Source: Neobacillus cucumis
Lineage (GTDB): Bacteria; Bacillota; Bacilli; Bacillales; Cytobacillaceae
Length of the DNA stretch: 64,000 nt
Assembly (NCBI RefSeq): GCF_002860255.1
Contig: NZ_PGVE01000069.1
Location: 85,860 to 149,859 of the forward strand
Reading direction: 5' to 3'
Shown: positions 34,236 through 41,928 of the stretch, piece after piece
How positions within the stretch are numbered: position 1 is the stretch's first letter
How the letters are laid out: every line of letters begins with the position of its first letter
The notes under the pieces: generated by a model
Database searches by the model: none
What the model saw: only the letters and a program-made list of their open reading frames with translations
What the model was told of the DNA's origin: nothing
Made by a program: the position numbers and the translations under genes

Positions 34236-35633
34236 ATGGCGAAGAAAATGCCGGAAATCGGTGATTATAAATATGGTTTTGCCGATAAAGACGTCTCCAT
34301 ATTCCGTTCAAAACGTGGTTTAACACGTGAGATTGTTGAAGAAATTTCAAAGATGAAGAATGAACCACAATGGATGCTGGACTTCCGCTTAAAGTCTCTT
34401 GAGCATTTTTACAATATGCCAATGCCACAATGGGGCGGCGACTTAAATTCTTTAAGCTTTGATGAAATTACGTACTATGTAAAACCATCTGAAAAATCCG
34501 AGAAATCTTGGGATGAGGTACCAGAAGAAATCAAAGCTACTTTTGATAAACTTGGTATCCCAGAAGCAGAGCAAAAATACCTTGCAGGTGTGTCTGCTCA
34601 GTACGAATCAGAGGTTGTTTACCATAACATGAAAGAAGACCTTGAAGAACTGGGTATCGTCTTTAAGGATACTGATTCAGCGTTAAGAGAGAACGAAGAC
34701 ATTTTCCGCGAGCACTGGGGCAAGGTAATTCCGCCAACGGATAATAAGTTCGCAGCTTTAAACTCTGCCGTTTGGTCTGGCGGTTCATTCATCTATGTAC
34801 CACCAGGTATTAAGGTAGATACGCCATTACAGGCATACTTCCGAATCAACTCTGAGAACATGGGTCAATTTGAACGTACCCTTATTATTGTTGATGAAGG
34901 TTCATCTGTACACTATGTAGAAGGATGTACAGCACCAGTTTATACAACGAACTCTCTTCACAGTGCAGTTGTAGAAATCATCATTAAAAAGGATGCTTAT
35001 TGCCGTTATACTACCATTCAAAACTGGGCAAACAACGTGTATAACCTTGTTACCAAGCGTGCGGTTTGTGAAGCCAATGCAACGATGGAATGGATTGATG
35101 GGAATATCGGTTCTAAGTTAACCATGAAATACCCCGCTGTTATTTTAAAAGGCGAAGGCGCTCGTGGAATGACTTTATCGATTGCGATTGCAGGTAAAGG
35201 CCAGCACCAGGATGCTGGAGCAAAGATGATTCATTTAGCTCCAAACACTTCTTCAACGATCGTATCTAAATCCATCTCTAAACATGGTGGTAAGGTAACT
35301 TACCGCGGTGTGGTTCATTTTGGACGTAAAGCGGATGGTGCCCGTGCGAATATCGAGTGTGATACATTGATTATGGATAATCAATCAACATCTGATACCA
35401 TTCCATACAATGAAATCTTAAACGACAATATTTCTCTCGAGCATGAAGCGAAGGTTTCAAAAGTGTCTGAAGAACAGTTATTCTACTTGATGAGCCGTGG
35501 TATTTCTGAGCAAGAAGCAACTGAAATGATCGTAATGGGCTTTATCGAGCCATTTACAAAAGAATTACCAATGGAATATGCTGTAGAAATGAACCGTCTG
35601 ATTAAGTTCGAGATGGAAGGTTCTATTGGATAA
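34236..35633 (+). CDS. sufB: Fe-S cluster assembly protein SufB
   Basis: SufB of 465 aa, the scaffold core on which the nascent cluster forms. YVEGCTAPVYTTNSLHSAVVEI contains the conserved Cys used as sulfur acceptor, and the C-terminal HEAKVSKVSEEQLFYLMSRG matches all SufBs. It is set off from sufU by 86 nt but has its own AAAGGAGG, and no terminator intervenes. Confidence 0.97.
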   Translation: MAKKMPEIGDYKYGFADKDVSIFRSKRGLTREIVEEISKMKNEPQWMLDFRLKSLEHFYNMPMPQWGGDLNSLSFDEITYYVKPSEKSEKSWDEVPEEIKATFDKLGIPEAEQKYLAGVSAQYESEVVYHNMKEDLEELGIVFKDTDSALRENEDIFREHWGKVIPPTDNKFAALNSAVWSGGSFIYVPPGIKVDTPLQAYFRINSENMGQFERTLIIVDEGSSVHYVEGCTAPVYTTNSLHSAVVEIIIKKDAYCRYTTIQNWANNVYNLVTKRAVCEANATMEWIDGNIGSKLTMKYPAVILKGEGARGMTLSIAIAGKGQHQDAGAKMIHLAPNTSSTIVSKSISKHGGKVTYRGVVHFGRKADGARANIECDTLIMDNQSTSDTIPYNEILNDNISLEHEAKVSKVSEEQLFYLMSRGISEQEATEMIVMGFIEPFTKELPMEYAVEMNRLIKFEMEGSIG

Positions 35634-35639
35634 GAAAGA

Positions 35640-35668
35640 AAAAACCCTTGATGCAAGGGTTTTTCTTG
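35640..35668 (+). terminator. Terminator of the suf operon
   Basis: AAAAACCCTTG/CAAGGGTTTTT with a three-base loop and T-rich tail. Confidence 0.92.
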
Positions 35669-35817
35669 TTTTGCACGTGCCAAGTTTGGGTTCGCGCCAA
35701 CTTTTTGCCAAGCTTTTATTATCTTGATGTGGAAGTTGCTAATTTTACAAGTTCATCTTGTTCGATTTTTTTCGTATTATGAGAATATGTTTCACTGGTT
35801 ATTTTGGTGTTTTCATG

Positions 35818-35852
35818 ATAAGCATCCCTCTACAGAAAGGGATGCTTATTTG
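35818..35852. terminator. Hairpin between suf and the convergent dioxygenase gene
   Basis: Twelve-base-pair stem ATAAGCATCCCT/AGGGATGCTTAT with an 8-base loop; followed on the plus strand by TTGTTATT and on the minus strand by no T run. It is a probable, weak terminator. The 150 bp before it hold no gene I can support. Confidence 0.5.
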
Positions 35853-35882
35853 TTATTAAACAAACATGGCAGGATAGATATA

Positions 35883-36794
35883 TTAGTAAATCTTTTTTAC
35901 TTTTGTTTTTGTAGCACTACGGCGGCCATCTATACTAATAGGTACGTCTCCATCCGTAGTAATTCTTCGGACAACTCTTTGGGCATTACCATAGTCATTC
36001 ACAGCATAATGCTGGGTTGCGTGGTTATCCCAAATGATGACATCTCCCGCTCTCCATTTCCAGCGGACCGTATTTTCGAGTTGTGTGACATGCCCTTGTA
36101 AAATGGAGAATAAATGAGCAGAATCCGTTGAAGAAAGTCCGATAAAGTTTTTCACAAAATGACCGAGTAGAAGATGGCGTTCTCCTGTTTCAGGATGTAC
36201 ATGAACAACCGGATGTTCAGTTTCATAGATGGTAGAAGTAAAGATTTCGTCATGGCGTTTTTTCGCTTCAGCAGAAGCGTTCGTGTGCTTGGCTGCATAA
36301 TCGTAAGAATTGGTATGGACGGCCCATAATTGATCCGCTAGATTTTGTAATTCTGTTGGTAAGTTTTCATAGGCAGCAGCTGTGTTTGCCCAAACGGTAT
36401 CACCTCCTGCCTCTGGTATCACTACTCCACGAAGAATGGAGAATCTTGGGTACGCTGCTTCAAACGTTACATCTGTATGCCATGAATTGGCACGGCCGCC
36501 ATGATCAGAATGAAGTTCTAATATATAGTTGGTGCCATCTTTTGCCGGAACAGTTGGATGAACGACTGGGTTACCAAGCAGTTGTGCAAAAGCTTCTTGT
36601 CCTTGATCGTCCAGATGATTCTGATCACGGAAGAAAACAACTTTATACTTTAACAGTGCTTCACGGATGGATTTAACCGTATCGGAGTCGAGTTCTCCGG
36701 AAAGTTTCACGCCTGATATTTCTGCTCCAATACGACCAGCTACTGGTGTTACTACGATTGCTGCTCCATTTTGCACTTCTTTAACATTACTCAT
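35883..36794 (-). CDS. Fe(II)/2-oxoglutarate dioxygenase, AtsK/TauD family
   Basis: Dioxygenase of 303 aa that releases sulfite or sulfate from an organosulfur compound, yielding a usable sulfur source. The metal triad is His106-x-Asp108 (WHTDVTF) and His262 (ATQHYAV); 2-oxoglutarate is held by the Arg pair in QRVVRR. Sequence around EHPVVHVHPETGERHLL and GDVIIWDNHATQH is closer to alkyl-sulfatase AtsK/Rv3406 than to TauD, but taurine cannot be excluded. AAGGAGG lies eight bases before the ATG; the in-frame extension upstream runs into the leader terminator. Divergent from a transporter operon, sharing its control pattern. Confidence 0.87.
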   Translation of the reverse strand: MSNVKEVQNGAAIVVTPVAGRIGAEISGVKLSGELDSDTVKSIREALLKYKVVFFRDQNHLDDQGQEAFAQLLGNPVVHPTVPAKDGTNYILELHSDHGGRANSWHTDVTFEAAYPRFSILRGVVIPEAGGDTVWANTAAAYENLPTELQNLADQLWAVHTNSYDYAAKHTNASAEAKKRHDEIFTSTIYETEHPVVHVHPETGERHLLLGHFVKNFIGLSSTDSAHLFSILQGHVTQLENTVRWKWRAGDVIIWDNHATQHYAVNDYGNAQRVVRRITTDGDVPISIDGRRSATKTKVKKIY

Positions 36795-36852
36795 TTTTAT
36801 TTCCTCCTTGTTATTAGCCGCAAAGGCGGCGCTTTGGTAATGGACCGATAAG

Positions 36853-36897
36853 ACAAAAGAAAGCCAGAGCATATGGCTCTGGCTTCCAGGTGACTGG
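36853..36897 (-). promoter_or_regulatory. Leader attenuator: small hairpin plus intrinsic terminator (dioxygenase gene)
   Basis: In the untranslated leader CCAG-TCAC-CTGG forms a 4-bp hairpin, followed without a gap by a 10-bp terminator AAGCCAGAGC/GCTCTGGCTT (loop CATAT) and TCTTTT. CTGG can also pair with the CCAG inside the terminator's 5' arm, giving an alternative fold. Sits between promoter and start codon. Confidence 0.75.
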
Positions 36898-36925
36898 TCA
36901 GCAATTCATTTGAATGTTAAATATG

Positions 36926-36952
36926 TAATCCCTATCGGTTTAATGCGATTTT
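36926..36952 (-). promoter_or_regulatory. CymR-like operator of the dioxygenase gene
   Basis: 27-bp element: AAAATC, 11-nt spacer region with W at the expected place, then ATAGGGATTA, spaced as in the recalled CymR consensus (TAAWNC ... ATGGGAATTW). It overlaps the -10 box and start point, a repressor position. Confidence 0.62.
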
Positions 36953-36976
36953 AAAGGGTCTAAATACTACTGTCAA
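36948..36976 (-). promoter_or_regulatory. Sigma-A promoter of the dioxygenase gene
   Basis: TTGACA (perfect), 17-bp spacer, TAAAAT (5 of 6). Gives a leader of about 145 nt. Confidence 0.85.
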
Positions 36977-37035
36977 TCAAAAATAAATAAAATTGCTAAT
37001 AGAAAAATACTATTTAGAAAATTTTAAATATTTCA

Positions 37036-37064
37036 TTGACGATTAAAAATAGAGCTGATAGGAT
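37036..37064 (+). promoter_or_regulatory. Sigma-A promoter of the first sulfonate-type operon
   Basis: TTGACG, 17-bp spacer, TAGGAT. Back to back with the dioxygenase promoter, 59 bp between -35 boxes. Confidence 0.78.
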
Positions 37065-37068
37065 AAGT

Positions 37069-37095
37069 GAAAACCAAGTAGTCCAATAGGAAATA
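37069..37095 (+). promoter_or_regulatory. CymR-like operator of the first sulfonate-type operon
   Basis: GAAAAC, CAAGTAGTCCA, then ATAGGAAATA: 27 bp with the spacing of the CymR box, covering the predicted transcription start. It shares AAAACCAAGTA and AATAGGAA with the element before yezD. Confidence 0.7.
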
Positions 37096-37106
37096 ACAAA
37101 TATCCA

Positions 37107-37159
37107 CCGGACAACCGGAGACTTTTCTTTTAAAAGAGAGATGTCTCCGGTTTTTTTTT
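37107..37159 (+). promoter_or_regulatory. Leader attenuator: small hairpin overlapping intrinsic terminator
   Basis: CCGG-ACAA-CCGG hairpin (37107-37118) whose second arm is also the first four bases of the terminator stem CCGGAGAC/GTCTCCGG (37115-37150), followed by T9. The two structures cannot form together, which is the layout of a switch. The terminator lies 119 bp before the start codon. Confidence 0.78.
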
Positions 37160-37277
37160 CGAGAAATAGGCACGAAATAGAAATGTACCCTTAACTAAAA
37201 GTATTTCTCGTACCCAGTAAATGAAATTTCGATTGGATGGATTGGTTTTTATCTTAAGAGAGAAGGAAGGGAATGTT

Positions 37278-38321
37278 ATGAAGTTTTGGAGAAGGAAAGT
37301 ACTTTTATTATTAGTGGTATTATCAATCGTTATTTCCGCTGGATGCCAGGAAAAGAAGACAGGAGCAACCGGGTCTAAAGAAGATGGTGGGTATGAAACA
37401 CTAAAAATAAAATATGAGGGGTCAGTTGGTTCAGTTATTTATCCAGAGTTAGCAGAGGATCTAGGCTATCTTGGTCCGATTAAACTTGAATGGATTGGAA
37501 ATCAAACAAGCGGGCCTGCGTCTATTCAAAACGCAGCTACCGGTCAAACCGATTTTGGCGGTGCCTTTAATGGGGCCATTGCCAAATTAATAGCGAGCGG
37601 TGCACCTTTAAAGTCGGTCATTGGTTATTACGGCAGTGATAAGGATACATACACCGGCTATTATGTTTTAAATGACAGCCCGATAAAAGACGCTCACGAT
37701 TTAATTGGAAAAAAAGTTGGTATGAACACAATGGGAGCTCATGCTGAATTCGTTTTAAAAGAATATTTAAAACAAAATGGACTCACAGATGAAGAAATTA
37801 AGAAAGTAACTTTAGTAGTTCTGCCACCGGTAAGTACAGAGCAAGCACTGCGCCAAAAACAAATCGATGTCGCTGTTTTGAGTGGGATGTTAGGGGATCT
37901 GGCTGTAAAAAATGGGGGGATCAAAAAGCTTTTTAGTGATTATGATTTGTTGGGACCTTTCACAGCAGGCAGCTATGTCTTTACCGAAAAATTCATCAAA
38001 CAAAATCCACATACGGTGAAAAAATTTGTTGAGGCTACAGCAAAAGCGATTGAGTGGGCACAAACCCATTCACGAGAAGAAGTAATAGCCCGTTATGAAT
38101 CCATTATTAAGAAACGGGGGCGCAAGGAAGATACAAACACACTGCAATATTGGAAAAGTACTGGTATTGCAGAAAGAGGTGGAGTTATACAGGAAAAGGA
38201 ATTTAAAATTTGGGTCGATTGGCTGAAGAAAAATGGTGAGTTCAAAGATGGCCAAGTGAAACTAAGTGATTTATATACCAATGAATTTAATCCTTATAAG
38301 GGTAAGCTTGAAAAAAAGTAA
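37278..38321 (+). CDS. ABC transporter substrate-binding lipoprotein, sulfonate/taurine (SsuA/TauA) family
   Basis: Lipoprotein of 347 aa (lipobox VISAGC, Cys about residue 22) of the nitrate/sulfonate/taurine-binding family. Seen: GNQTSGPASIQNAATGQTDF near residue 75, and KKVGMNTMGAHAEFVLKEYL, where the ligand loop lies. GAAGGAAGGG precedes the ATG; an in-frame ATG 57 nt upstream has no ribosome site. The gene heads a transporter-monooxygenase operon. The exact organosulfur ligand is unknown. Confidence 0.87.
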   Translation: MKFWRRKVLLLLVVLSIVISAGCQEKKTGATGSKEDGGYETLKIKYEGSVGSVIYPELAEDLGYLGPIKLEWIGNQTSGPASIQNAATGQTDFGGAFNGAIAKLIASGAPLKSVIGYYGSDKDTYTGYYVLNDSPIKDAHDLIGKKVGMNTMGAHAEFVLKEYLKQNGLTDEEIKKVTLVVLPPVSTEQALRQKQIDVAVLSGMLGDLAVKNGGIKKLFSDYDLLGPFTAGSYVFTEKFIKQNPHTVKKFVEATAKAIEWAQTHSREEVIARYESIIKKRGRKEDTNTLQYWKSTGIAERGGVIQEKEFKIWVDWLKKNGEFKDGQVKLSDLYTNEFNPYKGKLEKK

Positions 38322-38333
38322 TGAGGTGAGAGG

Positions 38334-39161
38334 ATGACGGCAAAAATTCAGTTTGAACATGTTAGTAAGGTCTTTAAAGTAAGGGATTTAGGTCAAGGAA
38401 AGGGAGCGCATAAAGAATTTACAGCCATTAAAAATGTTCATTTTTCGGTGAACAGTGGAGAGTTTCTTTCATTAGTAGGACCATCGGGATGCGGAAAATC
38501 AACTTTGCTTGATCTTTTAGGCGGGTTGACGAAACCAACCTCCGGACGGATATTATTGGATGGAAAACCGATTGAAGGACCCGGTTTAGATCGGGGGATT
38601 GTCTTTCAGCAGTATGCGCTGTTGCCTTGGAAGACAGCCAAAGGAAACATTGAATTTGGCTTAGAGTCAAAAGGTGTTCCCAAAAAGGAGCGGGCTGAAA
38701 TTTCTCGGTACTTTTTGTCACTGGTTGGATTATCAGGTTTCGAAGATCGTTATCCGCACGAACTCTCGGGTGGAATGAAGCAGCGTGTGGCCATTGCCAG
38801 AAGTTTGGCGTTTGACCCTGAAGTGCTGTTAATGGATGAACCGTTCGCTGCCCTCGATGCGCAGACGCGTGAAACTTTGCAAACAGAATTACTTCGAATC
38901 TGGGAACATACCAAAAAGACGATTGTTTTCATTACACATGGGATTGATGAGGCGGTGTATCTAGGGCAGCGTGTTGCCGTAATGACTTCCCGCCCGGGTA
39001 CGGTTAAACAAATTATTGATAACCCGCTTCATTCAACCAGTCATGATGAGGATTTACGTTCGACAACAGCTTTTGCAAATGCACGTCACCAAATTTGGGA
39101 TTTGCTTCGAGAAGAAGTAGTCAAAGCACAAAAAGTTGAGAATAAGGACCAATCAGCCTAA
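38334..39161 (+). CDS. ABC transporter ATP-binding protein, SsuB/TauB family
   Basis: ATPase of 275 aa. Walker A GPSGCGKST, signature LSGGMKQRVAIARSL, Walker B VLLMDEPFAALD and switch THGIDEAVYL. This family energises nitrate/sulfonate/taurine importers. It lies 12 nt after the binding protein and 34 nt before the permease. Confidence 0.92.
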   Translation: MTAKIQFEHVSKVFKVRDLGQGKGAHKEFTAIKNVHFSVNSGEFLSLVGPSGCGKSTLLDLLGGLTKPTSGRILLDGKPIEGPGLDRGIVFQQYALLPWKTAKGNIEFGLESKGVPKKERAEISRYFLSLVGLSGFEDRYPHELSGGMKQRVAIARSLAFDPEVLLMDEPFAALDAQTRETLQTELLRIWEHTKKTIVFITHGIDEAVYLGQRVAVMTSRPGTVKQIIDNPLHSTSHDEDLRSTTAFANARHQIWDLLREEVVKAQKVENKDQSA

Positions 39162-39195
39162 CAAAGTTCAATTATTTTTTAGAAGAGGTGAGAAA

Positions 39196-40026
39196 ATGTC
39201 TGATTTTGGTAAATCGTTAACTGCGCCAATGCAAACATCCCAAAGGATTCGTTTTTCGTTTCATTGGGTGCAAAGTCTCGTAAAAAAATCAATTGTCATT
39301 TTGCTTTTACTAATTCTTTGGGAGGCCGCTCCCCGAATGGGGTTAGTGGATCCCACATTCTTTCCGCCTTTTTCAAAAGTAGCAGAGAGCTGGTGGGGGT
39401 TAGTGATTTCGGGTGATCTGTATGCCCACTTTCAGGCCAGTATTCTCCGTTCGCTTTTCGGATTTGGGTTGGCGATCCTCGTTTCCATTCCTTTGGGGCT
39501 TATCATTGGGTGGTATCCACTGGCAAGTGAATTGTTAAATCCGATGCTGGAGGTGTTTCGTAATACAGCAGCCTTAGCATTATTACCTGTCTTTATTTTG
39601 TTGCTTGGGATTGGTGAAACATCTAAAGTTTCAATCGTCTTTTTTGCTTGTACGTTTCCGATTCTTTTAAATACGATTAATGCTGTTCGAAATGTCGATC
39701 CGTTACTCATTAAGGCGGCCAAATCCATGGCTCTTCCCTCCTACAGGTTGTTTTATAAAGTCATTTTGCCGGCCTCAATTCCGACTATTTTTACTGGAAT
39801 ACGTATGGCAGGATCTTCATCCATTCTTGTATTGATTGCTGCTGAAATGGTTGGAGCTAAGGAAGGTTTGGGGTATCTCATAAATTATTCGCAACAGAAC
39901 TTCCAAATCCCGCAAATGTATGCCGGTATTATTACGATTTCACTCCTTGGTGTGGCGATAAATTATCTTTTAGTATCCTTAGAAAGAAAATTTTCAAGCT
40001 GGAAAACAAATTCAAATCAACAATAA
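39196..40026 (+). CDS. ABC transporter permease, SsuC/TauC family
   Basis: Permease of 276 aa with about six membrane segments and the EAA loop (KAAKSMALPSYRLFYKVILPASIPTI). An in-frame ATG 60 nt upstream, overlapping the ATPase gene, is rejected because AGAAGAGGTGAG precedes the chosen ATG. Completes the importer with the two upstream genes. Confidence 0.9.
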   Translation: MSDFGKSLTAPMQTSQRIRFSFHWVQSLVKKSIVILLLLILWEAAPRMGLVDPTFFPPFSKVAESWWGLVISGDLYAHFQASILRSLFGFGLAILVSIPLGLIIGWYPLASELLNPMLEVFRNTAALALLPVFILLLGIGETSKVSIVFFACTFPILLNTINAVRNVDPLLIKAAKSMALPSYRLFYKVILPASIPTIFTGIRMAGSSSILVLIAAEMVGAKEGLGYLINYSQQNFQIPQMYAGIITISLLGVAINYLLVSLERKFSSWKTNSNQQ

Positions 40027-40047
40027 AAGAAAGAAGGAAAATGAAAC

Positions 40048-41403
40048 ATGACTCAAAATAATCGAGAAATGAAACTAGGCGCATTTTTTATGATTCCTGG
40101 ACATCATGTCGCAGCTTGGCGTCATCCCAAAGCAGAAGCTCATCAAACCATGAGTTTTGAATTTATCAAAAGATTAGCCCAAACAGCGGAGCGTGGAAAG
40201 TTTGATATGGTTTTTCTTGCGGATAACTATGCGGTGAGAAGGAACAATCAGAAGGTCCTTGGCCAAACCGTGAATACGTTATTTGAACCCTTTACCCTTT
40301 TATCCGCTCTTTCTGCGGTAACAAATCATATCGGATTTGTCGGAACTGTATCAACTACTTTTAATGAACCATTTAATGTTGCACGGAGGTTCGCCTCACT
40401 CGATCATTTAAGTGGTGGCCGTGCAGGGTGGAATGTTGTCACATCGAGCACGGACGTAGAAGCCCAAAATTTTAATTTAGAACAGCAGCTTCTTCATGAA
40501 AAACGTTATGAGCGTGCCGAAGAGTTTGTCGATGTGGTCAAGAAGCTTTGGGATAGCTGGGAGGATGATGCTTTAATTATTGATAAAGAGGAAGCCCAAT
40601 TTGCGGATCCTTCCAAAATACACGCGATTAATCATAAAGGAGAATGGTTTTCCGTTGCAGGTCCATTAAATATCTCCCGTCCGGTCCAAGGGCATCCAGT
40701 TGTGATCCAGGCTGGTTCTTCTGAAGCAGGGAAAGAGCTTGCGGCGCGGACTGCAGAGGTGATTTTCACAGCTTGGCAAACCCTTGAAGAAGCTCAAAGC
40801 TTTTATGCGGATGTAAAAGGAAGAATGGCAAAATACGGTCGCTCACCAGAGGATCTGAAAATTATGCCTGGGATATTTCCTGTTATTGGCAGAACGGAGG
40901 AAGAAGCGGAGGAAAATAAGATGCTTCTTGAGGATCTCATACCGGAAGAAGCGGGGATATCTCTTTTGTCTGGCATGATAAGTGTTGATTTATCAGGATA
41001 TCCAGTGGATGGGCCACTTCCTGATTTGCCTGAATTGGATCAGATAAATGGTGGGAAAAGTCGTTTTCAATTATTAAAGGATCTTGCAGATCGTGAAGGA
41101 TTAACGATTCGCCAGTTGTATCAACGGATCGCTGGTGCCCGCGGACATCGAGAAATAAAGGGCACTCCTGAACAAATTGCGGATCAAATGCAAGAATGGT
41201 TTGAAAATGGCGCAGCGGACGGATTCAATATCATGCCTCCTTATTTGCCTGGTGGTCTGGATGATTTCGTTAATCTGGTTATTCCAGTACTACAAAAACG
41301 CGGTTTGTTCCGTAAAGAATATACAGGTAATACATTAAGGGAGAATCTCGGATTAAAACGGCCTGTCAATACTCTTATTGAGTCAATAAAAGAAACAATC
41401 TAA
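40048..41403 (+). CDS. FMNH2-dependent monooxygenase, NtaA/SnaA/DszA family
   Basis: Luciferase-like flavin monooxygenase of 451 aa. MKLGAFFMIPGHHVAAWRHP and HLSGGRAGWNVVTSST are hallmarks of the NtaA/SnaA/DszA branch, distinct from the shorter SsuD. Members oxidise sulfones, thioether-amino acids (YxeK) or aminopolycarboxylates, using reduced FMN from a separate reductase. Here it is the last gene of a sulfonate-type transporter operon, so the substrate is probably the imported organosulfur compound. Which compound cannot be told. Confidence 0.88.
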   Translation: MTQNNREMKLGAFFMIPGHHVAAWRHPKAEAHQTMSFEFIKRLAQTAERGKFDMVFLADNYAVRRNNQKVLGQTVNTLFEPFTLLSALSAVTNHIGFVGTVSTTFNEPFNVARRFASLDHLSGGRAGWNVVTSSTDVEAQNFNLEQQLLHEKRYERAEEFVDVVKKLWDSWEDDALIIDKEEAQFADPSKIHAINHKGEWFSVAGPLNISRPVQGHPVVIQAGSSEAGKELAARTAEVIFTAWQTLEEAQSFYADVKGRMAKYGRSPEDLKIMPGIFPVIGRTEEEAEENKMLLEDLIPEEAGISLLSGMISVDLSGYPVDGPLPDLPELDQINGGKSRFQLLKDLADREGLTIRQLYQRIAGARGHREIKGTPEQIADQMQEWFENGAADGFNIMPPYLPGGLDDFVNLVIPVLQKRGLFRKEYTGNTLRENLGLKRPVNTLIESIKETI

Positions 41404-41410
41404 TCAAAAA

Positions 41411-41449
41411 GGAGCGATGCTGCTGCATCGTTCCTATTTTTTTTATTTT
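41411..41449 (+). terminator. Terminator of the first sulfonate-type operon
   Basis: GGAGCGATGC/GCATCGTTCC (one G-U) with loop TGCT and a long T tail. Confidence 0.9.
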
Positions 41450-41472
41450 TCCGAAATATTTTAAAAAATCAA

Positions 41473-41501
41473 TTGACATTTTGTTCATGAGAAGATAAAG
41501 T
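41473..41501 (+). promoter_or_regulatory. Distal promoter P1 of the ssu operon
   Basis: TTGACA, 17-bp spacer, TAAAGT. Confidence 0.6.
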
Positions 41502-41514
41502 TTAATCATAGTTT

Positions 41515-41541
41515 TAAAACCAAGTAAACAAGTTGGTTAAG
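41515..41541 (+). promoter_or_regulatory. Degenerate CymR-like element after P1
   Basis: The first half TAAAACCAAGTA is identical to the yezD operator, but the second half (GTTGGTTAAG) departs from ATAGGAATT. Direct repeats of GTTGGTTA follow. Function doubtful. Confidence 0.35.
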
Positions 41542-41574
41542 TTGGTTAGTTTGTTTTTGCTGATTAAATTCAAT

Positions 41575-41597
41575 GTAAGAAAATACTTATTTCTTAC
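41575..41597 (+). promoter_or_regulatory. Palindromic candidate operator before ssu promoter P2
   Basis: GTAAGAAA, 7-bp spacer, TTTCTTAC: a perfect 8-bp inverted repeat ending one base before the P2 -35 box. Placement fits an activator or repressor site. The core AGAAAATACTTATTT resembles AGAAAAATACTATTT at 37001-37015 in the divergent promoter region. Confidence 0.6.
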
Positions 41598-41626
41598 TTG
41601 ACTGATTGGAAAAGTATAGATAAAAT
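41598..41626 (+). promoter_or_regulatory. Proximal promoter P2 of the ssu operon
   Basis: TTGACT, 17-bp spacer, TAAAAT; the strongest promoter-like sequence before ssuA. Confidence 0.75.
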
Positions 41627-41690
41627 AATGTTTGAATTTTGAATTAATAAAAGTAACCATAAAGGTTAACGAAATTATATAAAATGCTGA

Positions 41691-41745
41691 TCGGACTACC
41701 GAAGGCTCCTTATCTCTATTTGATGAGATTAGGAGCCTTTTTTAT
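41691..41745 (+). promoter_or_regulatory. Leader attenuator: small hairpin plus intrinsic terminator (ssu operon)
   Basis: TCGG-ACTA-CCGA hairpin directly against a long terminator: AAGGCTCC/GGAGCCTT extended inward by TTATCTC/GAGATTA with one mismatch, then TTTTTTA. Same arrangement as in the two other organosulfur leaders, with compensating base changes in the 4-bp stem. Confidence 0.77.
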
Positions 41746-41837
41746 TCACATTAATCCGACTAAATAAATAGGTTTAATATATTTAATTCTGATTAAGCAT
41801 ATTTTCTTATCAGTCCACTGAAAGGAAGTGATTCATT

Positions 41838-41870
41838 GTGTGTAAAATTAACAAAAATACCCTTAAATGA
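41838..41870 (+). other. Possible leader peptide (10 codons)
   Basis: GTG-started frame reading MCKINKNTLK, with AAAGGA eleven bases upstream, between the leader terminator and ssuA. Contains one Cys. It could couple translation to sulfur supply, but such a short frame may be chance. Confidence 0.25.
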
Positions 41871-41928
41871 GAATTATAGAGATTCAGAATCTATCAATGA
41901 ATATTTTGAGAAATGGGAGGAGTCAAAC

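Noticed and set aside
35724..36101. Plus-strand frame opposite the dioxygenase gene 3' end
   Set aside because: Antisense overlap with a well-supported gene, no ribosome site and no recognisable domain.
36795..36872. N-terminal extension of the AtsK/TauD-family protein that looks like a signal peptide
   Set aside because: The hydrophobic run is the translated leader terminator stem; the enzyme is cytosolic and has a proper ribosome site at the later ATG.
37069..37095. RNA hairpin formed by the CC-AATA-GG segments of the leaders
   Set aside because: These bases are better explained as the right half of the CymR-like DNA operator at the transcription start; the stem would be only two to three pairs.
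36853..37159. Organosulfur leaders as S-box or T-box elements
   Set aside because: No GGCAACC/GGTGCTAATTC core of the SAM-I riboswitch and no T-box AGGGTGGNACCGCG sequence or specifier stem.
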